A stretch of 64,000 nt of DNA from Pontibacter amylolyticus (GTDB taxonomy: Bacteria > Bacteroidota > Bacteroidia > Cytophagales > Hymenobacteraceae), in assembly GCF_014638845.1 (NCBI RefSeq), contig NZ_BMFP01000008.1, positions 1 to 64,000 of the forward strand. Reading direction: 5' to 3'. The notes under the pieces were generated by a model. The model had not been told where the DNA came from, did no database searches, and saw nothing but the letters and a program-made list of their open reading frames with translations. How positions within the stretch are numbered: position 1 is the first letter of the stretch; every line of letters begins with the position of its first letter. The translations under genes were made by a program, and so were the position numbers. Of this stretch, positions 42,874 to 51,909 are shown in pieces.

Positions 42874-43941
42874 CTACAGAATTTCCATCTCCACATCACC
42901 CCCCACCGGGAAGCCAACGCAGGTGAGCGCCATGCCATTTTCGATGTCCCGCTCGGTGAGCACTTCGTTGTACGACATCCATACCTTGCCTTTCAGCACC
43001 CGGGCCAGGCAACTGCCGCACTTGCCGGTTTCGCAGCTGTAGGGCATGGCGATCCCTGCCTGGCGGGCACTCTGGAGGATGTTGTTGGGGTAGCGTGAAA
43101 CGATCTGTTGCGTGTTGCCACCGATATGCAGGGTAACCTTGTGGGCGGCCGTGTCAGGAGGTATGACTTTGGCGGGTTTGCGGATGTCGGTGTTGAAAAT
43201 CTCCTTCCGGATGTTGGGCTCCGGTATGCCGTACTGCCGCAGCGCAAAAGACATCAGGCGCATGTAGTTATCAGGACCGCAGATGTAGAAAAGCAGCTCA
43301 TCGTGCGGCACTTTCGCAAGGGAACTGATAAAGCGCTGGAGCAGGTCTTTGTGCAGGCGCGCCCGGCTCAGGTCCGGGGAGTTGCTGTACAGAAATTCGG
43401 TGTGCATCCTCTCAGGAAATTGAGTTGAAAGCTGTTGAAGGGGCTCCGAGAACATAGCCTTCTCCGGATAGCTGTTGCTGTAGAAGAGCACAGCAGATAA
43501 CTCTGGCCGGGCATGCAGCAGCGTTTTGAGCAGTGAAAAGATGGGCGTGATGCCGCTGCCGGCTGCCAGAAAGAAAATCTGTTTATAGACGGTGCCTTCC
43601 TCCGGCAAGGTGAACAAACCAGCAGCCCCGGTCGTGATCAGTTTGTCGCCAACGCGGGCATTGTCTATGAGCATGCGGGAGAAAAGGCCGTTCTCGATGC
43701 GCTTCACGCCAATCGTGAGTGGCTCCTGCAGCGCCGGAGAGGAGGTGATGGAGTAAGAGCGGCGGACTTCGCCCTGCGTGCTGTGGTGCACCAGCGTCAG
43801 GTATTGGCCGGCTTTGTAGGGAAGTGGCTGGCCGTCCTCAGGCTCCAGCGCAAAGGTCTTTACGCCGGGTATTTCCTCCTGTATGTGGCGGATGATCAGG
43901 CTGCGGTAGTATCTGTTGTCGTCAGGTATAGGGTGTGTCAT
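42874..43941 (-). CDS. Ferredoxin-NADP reductase-like oxidoreductase with 2Fe-2S domain
   Basis: A 355-residue three-domain enzyme (start ATG 43941; the longer frame upstream is non-coding). FAD domain (about 10-110) with RRSYSITSSP; NAD(P) domain (about 110-240) with AAGSGITPIFSLLKT and CGPDNYM; C-terminal plant-type 2Fe-2S ferredoxin (about 270-355) with C-x4-C-x2-C (CETGKCGSC) and a fourth Cys in LTCVGFP. The layout is that of PaaE/phenylacetyl-CoA epoxidase-type or phthalate-type reductases. No oxygenase component is nearby, so the partner is unknown. Divergent from the PLP enzyme gene. Confidence 0.88.
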   Translation of the reverse strand: MTHPIPDDNRYYRSLIIRHIQEEIPGVKTFALEPEDGQPLPYKAGQYLTLVHHSTQGEVRRSYSITSSPALQEPLTIGVKRIENGLFSRMLIDNARVGDKLITTGAAGLFTLPEEGTVYKQIFFLAAGSGITPIFSLLKTLLHARPELSAVLFYSNSYPEKAMFSEPLQQLSTQFPERMHTEFLYSNSPDLSRARLHKDLLQRFISSLAKVPHDELLFYICGPDNYMRLMSFALRQYGIPEPNIRKEIFNTDIRKPAKVIPPDTAAHKVTLHIGGNTQQIVSRYPNNILQSARQAGIAMPYSCETGKCGSCLARVLKGKVWMSYNEVLTERDIENGMALTCVGFPVGGDVEMEIL

Positions 43942-43956
43942 GTTTTGCTTACGAAA

Positions 43957-44023
43957 CTTACTGGCTATACGAATCAGGCTGCCTGGGGTGAAACCAGGTG
44001 CAATGCCTTGTCTCAAAAATAAG
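43957..44023 (+). promoter_or_regulatory. Possible structured leader of the Cys/Met PLP enzyme gene
   Basis: In the 145-bp divergent spacer, CTTA (43957-43960) can pair with TAAG (44020-44023), AGGC (43976-43979) with GCCT (44005-44008) and CCTGG (43982-43986) with CCAGG (43994-43998), giving nested stems with a GGTGAAA loop. It superficially recalls S-box or other SAM-sensing leaders (TGAAACC, GGTGCAA) but is too short and lacks their full core. Speculative. Confidence 0.2.
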
Positions 44024-44086
44024 CAGGTTTGCCGGTCTATTTCCAAATACTGCCTATATTTAACGATAAATACGCTATACCTGCCC

Positions 44087-45220
44087 ATGGCACAGATCCA
44101 TCCGAAAACCACGCCCATATACCAGACCTCGGTATTCACCTTCGAAGACCTGAACGACCTGGAGCTCTACTTCGAGCAACCGGACCAAAAGTACATGTAC
44201 ACCCGCTACGGCAACCCCAATTCGGATGAGTTGGCCGAGGAGGTGAACAAACTGGAAGGCGGTGCCGGGGCTGTGGCCACTTCGTCGGGCATGTCGGCTA
44301 TTCTGACGGCGGTGCTGACGTATTGCCAGTCCGGCGACCACGTGCTCTGCGCCGAGGAAATCTACGGCGGGTCAGCGGCCTTGCTCTCGCAGGAGCTGAC
44401 CCGTATGGGTATAGCGGTGAGTTATGTGCCGAGCGACACGCTCTATACCTTAAAAGAGTTTGTGCAGCCCAACACCAAGCTGCTGCTAGCCGAAACGATG
44501 AGCAATCCGCTGCTGCAGGTGGTGGACCTGAAGCGACTGGCAGCAGAGACGAAGCGCACAGGTATAAAGCTCGTGGTGGACAATACCTTCGCGTCGCCTG
44601 TCATCACCAAACCACTTGCATTGGGTGCTGATATAGTCATCCATAGCGTGACAAAATACCTGTCGGGCCACAGCGATGTGACAGCCGGTGTGGTGGTGGC
44701 CGGAACACCGGAAGACAGCAGCCGGAGCAAGCAGATCATGCGCACCTACGGCCTCAACCTAAGCCCTTTTGAGAGCTGGCTGGCAGCCCGCGGACTTAAA
44801 ACCTTGAAACTGCGCATGCGCCAGCACTGCACCAACGCGCAGGCGCTGGCTGAAATGCTGGAACAGCACCCCCACGTGAAGCAGGTATGGTACCCGGGTT
44901 TGGCCCAGCATCCGCAGCACCAGTTGGCCAAGGAGCAGGGGCAAGGTATGTTCGGCGGTATGCTGTCCTTTAAACTGAAAGACGATGCGCCGGAAACGGT
45001 AAACGCCTTTATGCAGGCCCTGCAGCAGATCCCGTTTGCCCCATCCTTGGCAGGCGTGAGCACTTCCATTTCGCACCCGCTCCGCACCTCGCACCGCAGC
45101 CTGAGCCCAGCGCAACAGCAGAAACTCGGCATCACCCTCGGCCTGATCCGTCTGTCGGTAGGTATAGAGGAAACCGAAGAACTGCTGGCCGATTTGAAGC
45201 AGGCGCTGGCGAAAGTTTAG
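44087..45220 (+). CDS. PLP-dependent Cys/Met metabolism enzyme (trans-sulfuration family)
   Basis: A 377-residue PLP enzyme (ATG 44087, MAQIHPKTTPIYQTS; the open frame upstream is non-coding). Family marks: YTRYGNPN, SSGMSAILTAVL with the phosphate-binding S/G residues, and the Schiff-base lysine in SVTKYLSGHSDVTAG. The DNTFASP segment carries the PLP pyridine-N aspartate. Could be cystathionine gamma-lyase, gamma-synthase or methionine gamma-lyase; the sequence alone does not decide. Upstream of ispE but separated by 213 bp. Confidence 0.88.
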   Translation: MAQIHPKTTPIYQTSVFTFEDLNDLELYFEQPDQKYMYTRYGNPNSDELAEEVNKLEGGAGAVATSSGMSAILTAVLTYCQSGDHVLCAEEIYGGSAALLSQELTRMGIAVSYVPSDTLYTLKEFVQPNTKLLLAETMSNPLLQVVDLKRLAAETKRTGIKLVVDNTFASPVITKPLALGADIVIHSVTKYLSGHSDVTAGVVVAGTPEDSSRSKQIMRTYGLNLSPFESWLAARGLKTLKLRMRQHCTNAQALAEMLEQHPHVKQVWYPGLAQHPQHQLAKEQGQGMFGGMLSFKLKDDAPETVNAFMQALQQIPFAPSLAGVSTSISHPLRTSHRSLSPAQQQKLGITLGLIRLSVGIEETEELLADLKQALAKV

Positions 45221-45221
45221 T

Positions 45222-45262
45222 GATTGAGTGATGGAGTGAATGAGAGATGGAGCGAATTAGAA
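45222..45262 (+). repeat. GAGTGAATGA-type low-complexity repeat (half array)
   Basis: TGATTGAGTGATGGAGTGAA followed by TGAGAGATGGAGCGAATT. It is built of short GAGTGAATG-like words like the left half of the inverted-repeat arrays elsewhere in the window, but without a matching right half. Located just after the PLP enzyme stop. Confidence 0.6.
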
Positions 45263-45433
45263 AAGGATGGGGCTATACCTTCGTCAGTAACGGTATTCGT
45301 TTTCTGAAGCCGTATGATGATACGATTAAGTCTTTCGTCCTTTGTCTAATAGTCTTTTGTCAAAAAGAAAAGTCATGCTACTTGATACGTGTGTCGTGAT
45401 ACGAGATTCAATACCCTGCTAAACACCATACCT

Positions 45434-46240
45434 ATGCTGGATTTTCCGAATGCTAAAATAAACCTGGGACTGCTGGTGACGGAGAAGCGTCCGGACGGAT
45501 TCCATAACCTGGAGTCGTGCTTTTACCCGGTGCTCTGGTGCGATGCGCTGGAAATTGTACCAGCTGATGCGGAAGCGTTCACGATGAGTGGACTGCCCGT
45601 GCCCGGCAACCTGGATAACAATCTCTGCCTGAAGGCCTATCGTTTGCTGCAGCAGGACTTCCAGCTGCCGCCCGTGCACATGCACCTGCACAAGGTCATT
45701 CCGATGGGAGCGGGGCTGGGAGGCGGTTCTGCCGATGCCGCTTTTGCCCTGAAGCAACTCAACAGTCTGTTCGAGCTTAACCTTAGCGAAGACCAGCTTG
45801 AGGGATACGCCCGCCAACTTGGCAGCGACTGCGCTTTCTTTATCCGGAATAAACCCGTTATTGCAGTAGAAAAAGGGGATGTGTTCAAACCCGTGGAGCT
45901 GGACCTGAGTGGCTATACCTGTGTGATTGTTTACCCGGGCATCCATATCACCACAGCCGAAGCCTATGGCAACATCGTGCCTAAAAAACCAAGCTGTGGC
46001 ATAGAGATGTACCTGAAGCAGGATGTGCAGGTATGGAAAGAGGTGCTCCGGAATGACTTTGAAGAAGCGCTTTTCCCGCGCTATCCGGAGCTGGCAGGTA
46101 TAAAGGAGCAACTTTACAGCGCTGGCGCCGACTATGCCTCCATGACCGGCTCAGGATCTGCCGTGTACGGCCTTTTCAAAACAGAGCCTGAAAACCTAAT
46201 CTTTCCCGGCCACTACCTTCTCTGGGAAGGCCTCCTTTAG
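45434..46240 (+). CDS. ispE: 4-diphosphocytidyl-2-C-methyl-D-erythritol kinase
   Basis: GHMP kinase of the MEP isoprenoid pathway. Start ATG 45434 (MLDFPNAKINLGLLVTEKR), 268 residues. The substrate-binding AKINLGL, the ATP-binding PMGAGLGGGSADAAF and the C-terminal MTGSGSAVYGLF motif are typical. Its last 45 bp overlap the end of the convergent EamA gene, with the stop codons reading through each other's coding DNA; no terminator is visible between them. Confidence 0.95.
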   Translation: MLDFPNAKINLGLLVTEKRPDGFHNLESCFYPVLWCDALEIVPADAEAFTMSGLPVPGNLDNNLCLKAYRLLQQDFQLPPVHMHLHKVIPMGAGLGGGSADAAFALKQLNSLFELNLSEDQLEGYARQLGSDCAFFIRNKPVIAVEKGDVFKPVELDLSGYTCVIVYPGIHITTAEAYGNIVPKKPSCGIEMYLKQDVQVWKEVLRNDFEEALFPRYPELAGIKEQLYSAGADYASMTGSGSAVYGLFKTEPENLIFPGHYLLWEGLL

Positions 46241-47137
46241 CTTTTTGCGACGCTCGCTGTAGGTGTCCAACACCGGGTGGATGAACACGCTGAACAGGAT
46301 GATGGCGGCTCCGATGTAGAAATTCGAGGTCATCTGCTCATTCTCGTTGAAGATCAACCAGGCCAGCAGGATGCCATAAATCGGCTCCATGTTCACGGTC
46401 AGGTTCATGGTGTAGGCCGATATTTTCTGCATCAGCTTAACGGAAGCAGTGTAGGCATACACCGTACACACCAGCGCCAGAACCAGCAGGTATACCCAGT
46501 CCAGGCCGTTCATGGCAAAGCTCAGCGTACCCGTCTCCGTAAACAGTTCGGCATAAATCGGGAAAAAGAGCACTGTACCGATGCAGGCCCCTGCCATTTC
46601 GTAAGCTGTGATGGTGGTGGAAGGATGCTTCTTGGCCAGACGGGCATTGATGATCGTAAAAATCGCGCCCAGCAGCGCAGAGCCTACCGCCATACCAATG
46701 CCCAGCATGTTGTCAAACTCTGTTTCGGCCTGGAAAATAATGTACAGGCCTAGCAGAATAATAACGCCCAGCAGGATCTCGTGGAATCTTAGTTTTTTGC
46801 TGGTGAAGGCTGGTTCGAGCAGGGCTGTCCACAAACTGCAGGTGGCCATACCTACCAGGCACAGCGAAACCGAAGAGATGCGGGCCGAGGCAAAGAACAT
46901 GATCCAGTGCGCGGAGATCATCAGCCCAACCCCCATGATGATGAACATGTTGGTGCGTCCCAGCCAGAACTGCGTCTTGCGCCGGTAAATGATGACGCCC
47001 AGTGCCAAAGCCGCGATGAGCGTGCGGAGGAATACCAATTCTACTGCCGGAATCGTGATCAGTTTGCCCAATATGGCGGTGAAGCCCCATAGCAAGATAA
47101 TGAAATGGAGCTCGATAAAATCCTTGAGACGCGGCAT
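46196..47137 (-). CDS. EamA/DMT-family transporter
   Basis: A 313-residue inner-membrane protein with ten predicted helices in two EamA repeats (FIILLWGFTAILGKLI start; second repeat near NMLGIGMAVGSALLGAIFTI). Proline in the WGF and the conserved glutamate/acidic positions at the repeat ends are present (NMEPIYGILLAWLIFNE). Substrate unknown; amino acid or metabolite export is typical for the family. Starts at the last base of the upstream LptF/G gene (1-bp overlap), so it is translationally coupled to it. Confidence 0.9.
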   Translation of the reverse strand: MPRLKDFIELHFIILLWGFTAILGKLITIPAVELVFLRTLIAALALGVIIYRRKTQFWLGRTNMFIIMGVGLMISAHWIMFFASARISSVSLCLVGMATCSLWTALLEPAFTSKKLRFHEILLGVIILLGLYIIFQAETEFDNMLGIGMAVGSALLGAIFTIINARLAKKHPSTTITAYEMAGACIGTVLFFPIYAELFTETGTLSFAMNGLDWVYLLVLALVCTVYAYTASVKLMQKISAYTMNLTVNMEPIYGILLAWLIFNENEQMTSNFYIGAAIILFSVFIHPVLDTYSERRKKLKEAFPEKVVAGKD

Positions 47138-48213
47138 TAGCGGGGAATATAACGGTAAAGCAGGAAGCCTATACCTGTGAAAATAACACTCGGCACCCAG
47201 GCTGCATACATCGGGTCAAGGTCACCTACCTGGGCCAGACTCCGACTCGTGATCACGAAGATAATGAAAACAAAGGCCAGGAAGAAGCCCAGCGCGATCT
47301 GCATACCTACGCCGCCCCGTGCCTTGCGGGCACTCACGATCACCCCGATCACCGTCAGGATGATGATGGCAAAGGGATAGCTGTAGCGTTCGTATTTCTC
47401 GATCAGGTAGGTTTCGATATCGTCAGCGCCCCGGTCAATTTTCTCGTTGATAAAGCGGTTGAGCTCCGGCAGCGTCATGGTCTGCTCCAGCTTGTAAGTA
47501 CTCTCGAAGTCTTTGGGCAGCATGTTGAGCGTCGTGTCCAGCGCGCCGCCGTGGTAGATGCTTTCGTTCTCGCCGTCGAAGGTGCGCAGGGTATAGCGGT
47601 CAACGCTCCACTTTTGCCTATCGGGGTTCCACTGCACGCTGCTGGCCGTCAATTTCTTGCTCAGATTAGTGCCCTTTATTTCCTCAATAGCAAAGTTATA
47701 CCCGACGTGCGCCGTGTTGTTGTAGCTCTCCATGTACACATAGGTGTCGGGCGCTATTTTGAGGTGAATGTTGCGGCTGTCGTAGGTAAACGGGCTTTTC
47801 ACATACTTCACCTGAAAGGCCACACTCTCTTTGTTCGAGTTCGGGATCACCCAACCGATGAGCCCAAAGATCAAAGCACCAATAATTGTCGCACCGATCA
47901 GGTATGGCACCAGGAAACGCTTGAAGCTAACGCCACCACTCAAGATAGCCACAATCTCTGTATGCGAGGCCATTTTGGAGGTTACAAACACCGTCGCGAT
48001 GAACACCGTGATCGGGCTCAGCATGTTCGCGTAGAACGGGATCAGGTGGATGTAGTAATCGAAGATGATCTCTGAAATGGGCACACTGTGCTTGATGAAG
48101 TCGTCGTTCTTCTCAGTGAAGTCAATCACCAGAATCACCGAGACCATGATCAGCACCGTGAACACATACGTGGTCAGGAACTTCTTCAGGATGTATTTGT
48201 CAATTAGCTTCAA
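47137..48213 (-). CDS. LptF/LptG-family permease (YjgP/YjgQ)
   Basis: A 358-residue protein with six predicted membrane helices, N-terminal (MKLIDKYILKKFLTTYVFTVL...) and C-terminal clusters around a periplasmic beta-jellyroll-like part (about 100-255). Family features include the amphipathic start and SHTEIVAILSGGVSF. It forms the transmembrane part of the Lpt lipopolysaccharide export machine with LptB elsewhere. Which of LptF or LptG it corresponds to is not decidable here. The gene is coupled to the EamA gene. Confidence 0.9.
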   Translation of the reverse strand: MKLIDKYILKKFLTTYVFTVLIMVSVILVIDFTEKNDDFIKHSVPISEIIFDYYIHLIPFYANMLSPITVFIATVFVTSKMASHTEIVAILSGGVSFKRFLVPYLIGATIIGALIFGLIGWVIPNSNKESVAFQVKYVKSPFTYDSRNIHLKIAPDTYVYMESYNNTAHVGYNFAIEEIKGTNLSKKLTASSVQWNPDRQKWSVDRYTLRTFDGENESIYHGGALDTTLNMLPKDFESTYKLEQTMTLPELNRFINEKIDRGADDIETYLIEKYERYSYPFAIIILTVIGVIVSARKARGGVGMQIALGFFLAFVFIIFVITSRSLAQVGDLDPMYAAWVPSVIFTGIGFLLYRYIPR

Positions 48214-48229
48214 GACGATGTCTTAAGTT

Positions 48230-48342
48230 AGAGAATTAAAAAGTTAAAAAATTAGAAAGTCAGTTAAGTCAAAGCTCGAAAATTATAAGTTCTTAACAGA
48301 AAACAACTTTTCAACTTTCTAACTTCCCAACTTTCTAATTTA
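48230..48342. repeat. AGTTAGAAAGT-family inverted-repeat array
   Basis: AATTAAAAAGTTAAAAAATT and AGAAAGTCAGTTAAG on the left pair imperfectly with ACAACTTTTCAACTTTCTAA and CTTCCCAACTTTCTAATTTA on the right. It fills the gap between tgt and the LptF/G gene and contains no gene. Confidence 0.8.
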
Positions 48343-49470
48343 AAGCCTTGTCATTAGTTTCTTCACCATCACGTCTTTCCAGTCGCGGAAAGTGCCGGCG
48401 ATGATGTGCTGGCGGGCCTGCTTGACCAGCCAGAGGTAGAAGGTCAGGTTATGCACGCTGGCGATCTGTCCGGCCAGGTATTCACCGCTGTGTACCAGGT
48501 GGCGAAGGTAAGCCTTGCTGTAGAACGTGCTCACATAGCCACCTAGTTCCGCATCGATCGGGCTGTGGTCGGTGGCCCACTTCAGGTTGCGGATGTTGAC
48601 GATGCCCTGCGTCGTGAACAGCATGCCGTTACGGGCGTTACGGGTCGGCAGTACGCAGTCGAACATATCTACGCCCAGCGCGATGTTCTCCAGAATGTTG
48701 GCCGGCGTGCCCACGCCCATCAGGTAGCGCGGCTTGTCGGCCGGCAGGATGTCGCACACCACTTCGGTCATCTCATACATCATTTCGGCCGGCTCGCCCA
48801 CCGAGAGTCCGCCGATGGCGTTGCCCTCGCGGCCAAAGCTGGCGATGGTCTCGGCCGACTGCACCCGCAGGTCCTTGTAGGTACTGCCCTGCACGATCGG
48901 GAAGAGCGTCTGGTCGTAACCGTACTTCGGTTCGGTAGAGTCGAAACGGTCGACGCAGCGCTGCAACCAGCGGTGCGTGCGCTCCATCGAGTTCTTGGCG
49001 TAGGTATAGTCGCAAGGGTAGGGGGTGCACTCGTCAAAGGCCATGATGATGTCAGCCCCGATGGTGCGCTGGGTGTCCATCACGTTCTCCGGCGTGAAAT
49101 CGAGGGCGGATCCGTCGATGTGCGACTTGAACTTCACGCCTTCTTCCTTGATCTTGCGCGTACCGGCCAGCGAGAACACCTGGTAGCCGCCGCTGTCGGT
49201 TAGGATCGGGCGATCCCAGCCGTTGAATTTATGCAAGCCACCGGCCTGCTCCAATATTTTCAGGCCCGGACGCAGGTATAGGTGGTACGTGTTGCCCAGT
49301 ATGATCTCGGCCTTGATGTCGTCTTTGAGCTCGCGCTGGTGCACGGCCTTCACGGTGCCTGCCGTACCCACGGGCATGAAGATCGGGGTTTCGATGGCGC
49401 CATGCGCTGTCTCCACCACCCCGGCACGGGCTTTTGACTGTATATCTTTTGCTACTAATGAAAACTGCAT
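48340..49470 (-). CDS. tgt: tRNA-guanine transglycosylase
   Basis: Exchanges guanine-34 for preQ1 in queuosine tRNAs. A 376-residue TIM-barrel enzyme: first catalytic Asp in TDSGGYQVFSL, nucleophile Asp in DMFDCVLPTRNARNG, and FDECTPYP. The usual zinc site CxCxxC is missing: the segment corresponding to it reads DAELGGYVSTFYSKAYLRHL, without cysteines, as I recall for many Bacteroidota Tgt proteins. First gene of the minus-strand run tgt, LptF/G, EamA, separated from them by a repeat array. Confidence 0.93.
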   Translation of the reverse strand: MQFSLVAKDIQSKARAGVVETAHGAIETPIFMPVGTAGTVKAVHQRELKDDIKAEIILGNTYHLYLRPGLKILEQAGGLHKFNGWDRPILTDSGGYQVFSLAGTRKIKEEGVKFKSHIDGSALDFTPENVMDTQRTIGADIIMAFDECTPYPCDYTYAKNSMERTHRWLQRCVDRFDSTEPKYGYDQTLFPIVQGSTYKDLRVQSAETIASFGREGNAIGGLSVGEPAEMMYEMTEVVCDILPADKPRYLMGVGTPANILENIALGVDMFDCVLPTRNARNGMLFTTQGIVNIRNLKWATDHSPIDAELGGYVSTFYSKAYLRHLVHSGEYLAGQIASVHNLTFYLWLVKQARQHIIAGTFRDWKDVMVKKLMTRL

Positions 49471-49706
49471 GGTATGTGATTGTCAGCGCACTATGCTACA
49501 AGAAGCAAGCCAACTGGTTGAGCAGCCTGGGGACTGCCGGTTTTTGCTAAATGGTTATCGAAATAATCTGCAAAGATACATCGCGCGTACCCACAAAACA
49601 TAAACAATTATTAAATGATGAAGATGTTCGTAAATGGCTTAATTATACCTATTTTTGATTGTTAGATAGGTTGTGAGCGGTATGTGCGGCCTGGTATATT
49701 GTGCTT

Positions 49707-49745
49707 TCAGCAATTTAACCATCAACAACTCAACAATTAAATAAT
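49707..49745. repeat. Half array of the AACCATTAAACAATT family
   Basis: GCAATTTAACCATCAACAAC and TCAACAATTAAATAATT match the right halves of the arrays at 20963, 30050 and 51500. No matching left half is seen. It runs directly into the TTG start of the glycosyltransferase gene. Confidence 0.6.
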
Positions 49746-50849
49746 TTGATTTCAGTTATACTCCTGGCGGTGCTGGCTTTTTGCGTGCTGGTGCAGCTAT
49801 ACTATGCTTTGTTTTACTTCCTGCCGCTGAGCAGGTATAAGGACCCGGAGCCGGACACCCTGCGGCCTGTGTCGGTGATCGTGGCGGCGCACAATGAGCA
49901 GGACAACCTGTTTGAGCTGCTCCCCATGCTGCTCGACCAGCAGTACCCCGAGTTTGAGATCATCCTGGTGAACGATCGCTCTGACGATGATACCGAATTC
50001 TACGTGTATGAGCTCGAGCGCCAGTTCCCGAACTTCCGGGTGGTCACGATCAAAAAGACCCCGGAGTACCTCAATCCGAAGAAATACGCACTGGCCCTGG
50101 GTATACGCGCCGCCAAGTACGAACACATGCTGTTCACCGATGCGGACTGCCGCCCCTGCAGCGAGCGCTGGATTGAAAAAATGCAAAGTGGCTATCATGC
50201 TGGTGCTGACCTGGTTATCGGTTACTCGCCTTATAAGAAGATGGGGGGATTCTTAAATCATCTGATCAGGTATGAAACCTTACTGACCGCAATTCAGTAT
50301 CTGTCTCATGCAAACAAAGGACACGCTTACATGGGCGTCGGCCGAAACTTATCGTATACTAAGTCATGTTTCTTTAGAAACAAGGGGTTTGCATCTCATA
50401 TCAAGACTACTGGCGGCGACGATGACCTATTTGTCAGAGATGCCGTCAACAATAGTAAAGCAAGCATTGTTATCAGCAAGGAAGGGCAAACAGTCAGTAT
50501 TCCCAAAAAGAAGTTTCGGGAGTGGCTGATACAAAAAAGGAGGCATATGGCCGCCGGCAGGCAGTACAATGCGGCAGACAGAGGAAGGATAGGGACTTTT
50601 ATTTCATCCAACATTCTTTTTTACACCCTGGTAATTATTCTTCTTGTTCTAAATAGCCATTTGACTATATTGGCCGCTCTGATCGGGATTCGCTACCTGG
50701 TGGTGTTTCCGGTCTATTTGAGTGCGGCACGCAGACTAGACGAGGACGTTTCTTTGCCGTTGTTGCCACTGCTCGATATTGCCTATTTTTTTAGTTACCT
50801 GCTCCTTGGGGTTTCCGTAGTATTGAACAAACGAATCAGATGGAAGTAA
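49746..50849 (+). CDS. Family 2 glycosyltransferase, membrane-bound
   Basis: A 367-residue inner-membrane enzyme that transfers a sugar from a nucleotide-sugar. An N-terminal helix (VILLAVLAFCVLVQLYYALFYF) is followed by a GT-A domain (about 40-260): VIVAAHNEQDNL, VNDRSDDDT (nucleotide Asp), FTDADCRP (DxD-type) and a C-terminal QKRRHMAAGRQY motif; two or three helices close the protein. No ATG lies before the GT motifs, so I accept the TTG at 49746. Acceptor unknown. The 3' end overlaps the sigma factor gene by 10 bp, so the two are an operon. Confidence 0.88.
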   Translation: MISVILLAVLAFCVLVQLYYALFYFLPLSRYKDPEPDTLRPVSVIVAAHNEQDNLFELLPMLLDQQYPEFEIILVNDRSDDDTEFYVYELERQFPNFRVVTIKKTPEYLNPKKYALALGIRAAKYEHMLFTDADCRPCSERWIEKMQSGYHAGADLVIGYSPYKKMGGFLNHLIRYETLLTAIQYLSHANKGHAYMGVGRNLSYTKSCFFRNKGFASHIKTTGGDDDLFVRDAVNNSKASIVISKEGQTVSIPKKKFREWLIQKRRHMAAGRQYNAADRGRIGTFISSNILFYTLVIILLVLNSHLTILAALIGIRYLVVFPVYLSAARRLDEDVSLPLLPLLDIAYFFSYLLLGVSVVLNKRIRWK

Positions 50850-51448
50850 ACAAACAATTCTCCGCAAAAGCGAAGCACGATTTCAAACTGATACAGGCGG
50901 CTGTTGAAGAAAACGATGAGAAAGCTTATGCTGAGTTGATGAGCATATACAAGAAGCCGGTATACCATGTGGTACTCAAAATGGTGCGCAACGCCGACGA
51001 TGCTGAGGACCTCACCATAGAGGCTTTTGCCAAGGCTTTTCGCAACCTGCATAAATTCAACCCCGAGTACGCCTTTAGTACCTGGCTGTTCCGTATCGCC
51101 ACCAACAACTGCATCGACTTCATCCGCAAGAACCGCATCAAGACGATGAGCATCGACTCGGCCATCAAGATAGACAACGGCGATGAGATCACGATCGACT
51201 TCAAAGACAAGAACCTGAACCCGCAGGAAGAGGCGATCAAGAACCAGAAGATCGAGATCATGCAGTACGTGGTAGCCAAGCTGCCAGAGAAGTACCAGCG
51301 CCTCGTAACACTGCGTTACTTCAACGAACTGTCGTACGAAGAGATCGCCACCGAGCTAAACGCCCCACTCGGCACCGTGAAAGCCCAGCTGCACCGCGCC
51401 CGCGAGTTGCTCTATGACATGGTGAAGAATAAGAAGCATTTGATTTAA
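50840..51448 (+). CDS. ECF-type RNA polymerase sigma factor
   Basis: A 202-residue sigma-70 family protein lacking region 1. Region 2 (about 27-95) holds the core-binding VRNADDAEDLTIEAFAKAFRN and FSTWLFRIATNNCIDFIRKN; region 4 (about 145-195) is the helix-turn-helix LPEKYQRLVTLRYFNELSYEEIA with LGTVKAQLHRARELL. No anti-sigma gene follows. Translation probably coupled to the GT2 gene through the 10-bp overlap; terminated at 51558-51592. Closely similar sigma factors are conserved across Bacteroidota (recollection). Confidence 0.92.
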   Translation: MEVNKQFSAKAKHDFKLIQAAVEENDEKAYAELMSIYKKPVYHVVLKMVRNADDAEDLTIEAFAKAFRNLHKFNPEYAFSTWLFRIATNNCIDFIRKNRIKTMSIDSAIKIDNGDEITIDFKDKNLNPQEEAIKNQKIEIMQYVVAKLPEKYQRLVTLRYFNELSYEEIATELNAPLGTVKAQLHRARELLYDMVKNKKHLI

Positions 51449-51541
51449 TTGCTAAATTGTTGAAGGTTAAATTGTTGTGCACAAATACGAATTATTCTGC
51501 GAACCAATCATTTAACCATTAAACAATTTAACCTTTAAAAA
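51449..51541. repeat. AT-rich inverted-repeat array (TTAAATTGTTG family)
   Basis: ATTGCTAAATTGTTGAAGGT and TAAATTGTTG on the left pair with AACCATTAAACAATTTAACC and T on the right (AGGTTAAATTGTT / AACAATTTAACCT exact) around a ~35-bp centre. It follows the sigma factor stop codon directly and precedes its terminator. Confidence 0.8.
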
Positions 51542-51557
51542 ATTTTGATTACGTTTT

Positions 51558-51592
51558 TAGAGCCCCTGTTGCCTTGTGCGGCGGGGGCTCTA
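51558..51592 (+). terminator. Terminator after the sigma factor gene
   Basis: TAGAGCCCC (51558-51566) pairs with GGGGCTCTA (51584-51592), followed by TTTTTG. Confidence 0.85.
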
Positions 51593-51690
51593 TTTTTGAG
51601 CCGATTTCCGGACTTATTTCATACTTTTGCAGTGCCTGAAGTTACAGCAGGGCACTAAAAGAAGAACCCTATACCTTGCCATAACAGACG

Positions 51691-51909
51691 ATGCGAAACC
51701 TGAGCGAAGCTATTTTGGTACGAATGGGCAAGTTGCATTTATACCTACGCCACAGAGGCACAGAAGAAGCCCAACAGGAGCTGCACCGTAAGTATGAAGG
51801 CCAATACCGCAACGCCGGTCTGGTGCTCCTTTTCGACCTCTTTATGGCCCTTGCCGTAGTGGTGGTGGTAGCTGTTCTGGCAGGTATACTATACCTCGTT
51901 TTAAGTTAG
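51691..51909 (+). CDS. Small single-helix membrane protein, 72 aa
   Basis: A soluble basic/acidic N-terminal half (LHLYLRHRGTEEAQQELHRKYEGQY) and one C-terminal transmembrane helix (about 48-71; MALAVVVVVAVLAGILYLVL), i.e. a tail-anchored protein with the N-terminus probably in the cytoplasm. No family recognised. Followed by a repeat array and rsmG. Confidence 0.6.
   Translation: MRNLSEAILVRMGKLHLYLRHRGTEEAQQELHRKYEGQYRNAGLVLLFDLFMALAVVVVVAVLAGILYLVLS

Noticed and set aside
43957-44023. S-box or cobalamin riboswitch upstream of the PLP enzyme
   Set aside because: Only fragments of the consensus match (TGAAACC, GGTGCAA) and the region is too short; kept only as an unclassified leader candidate.
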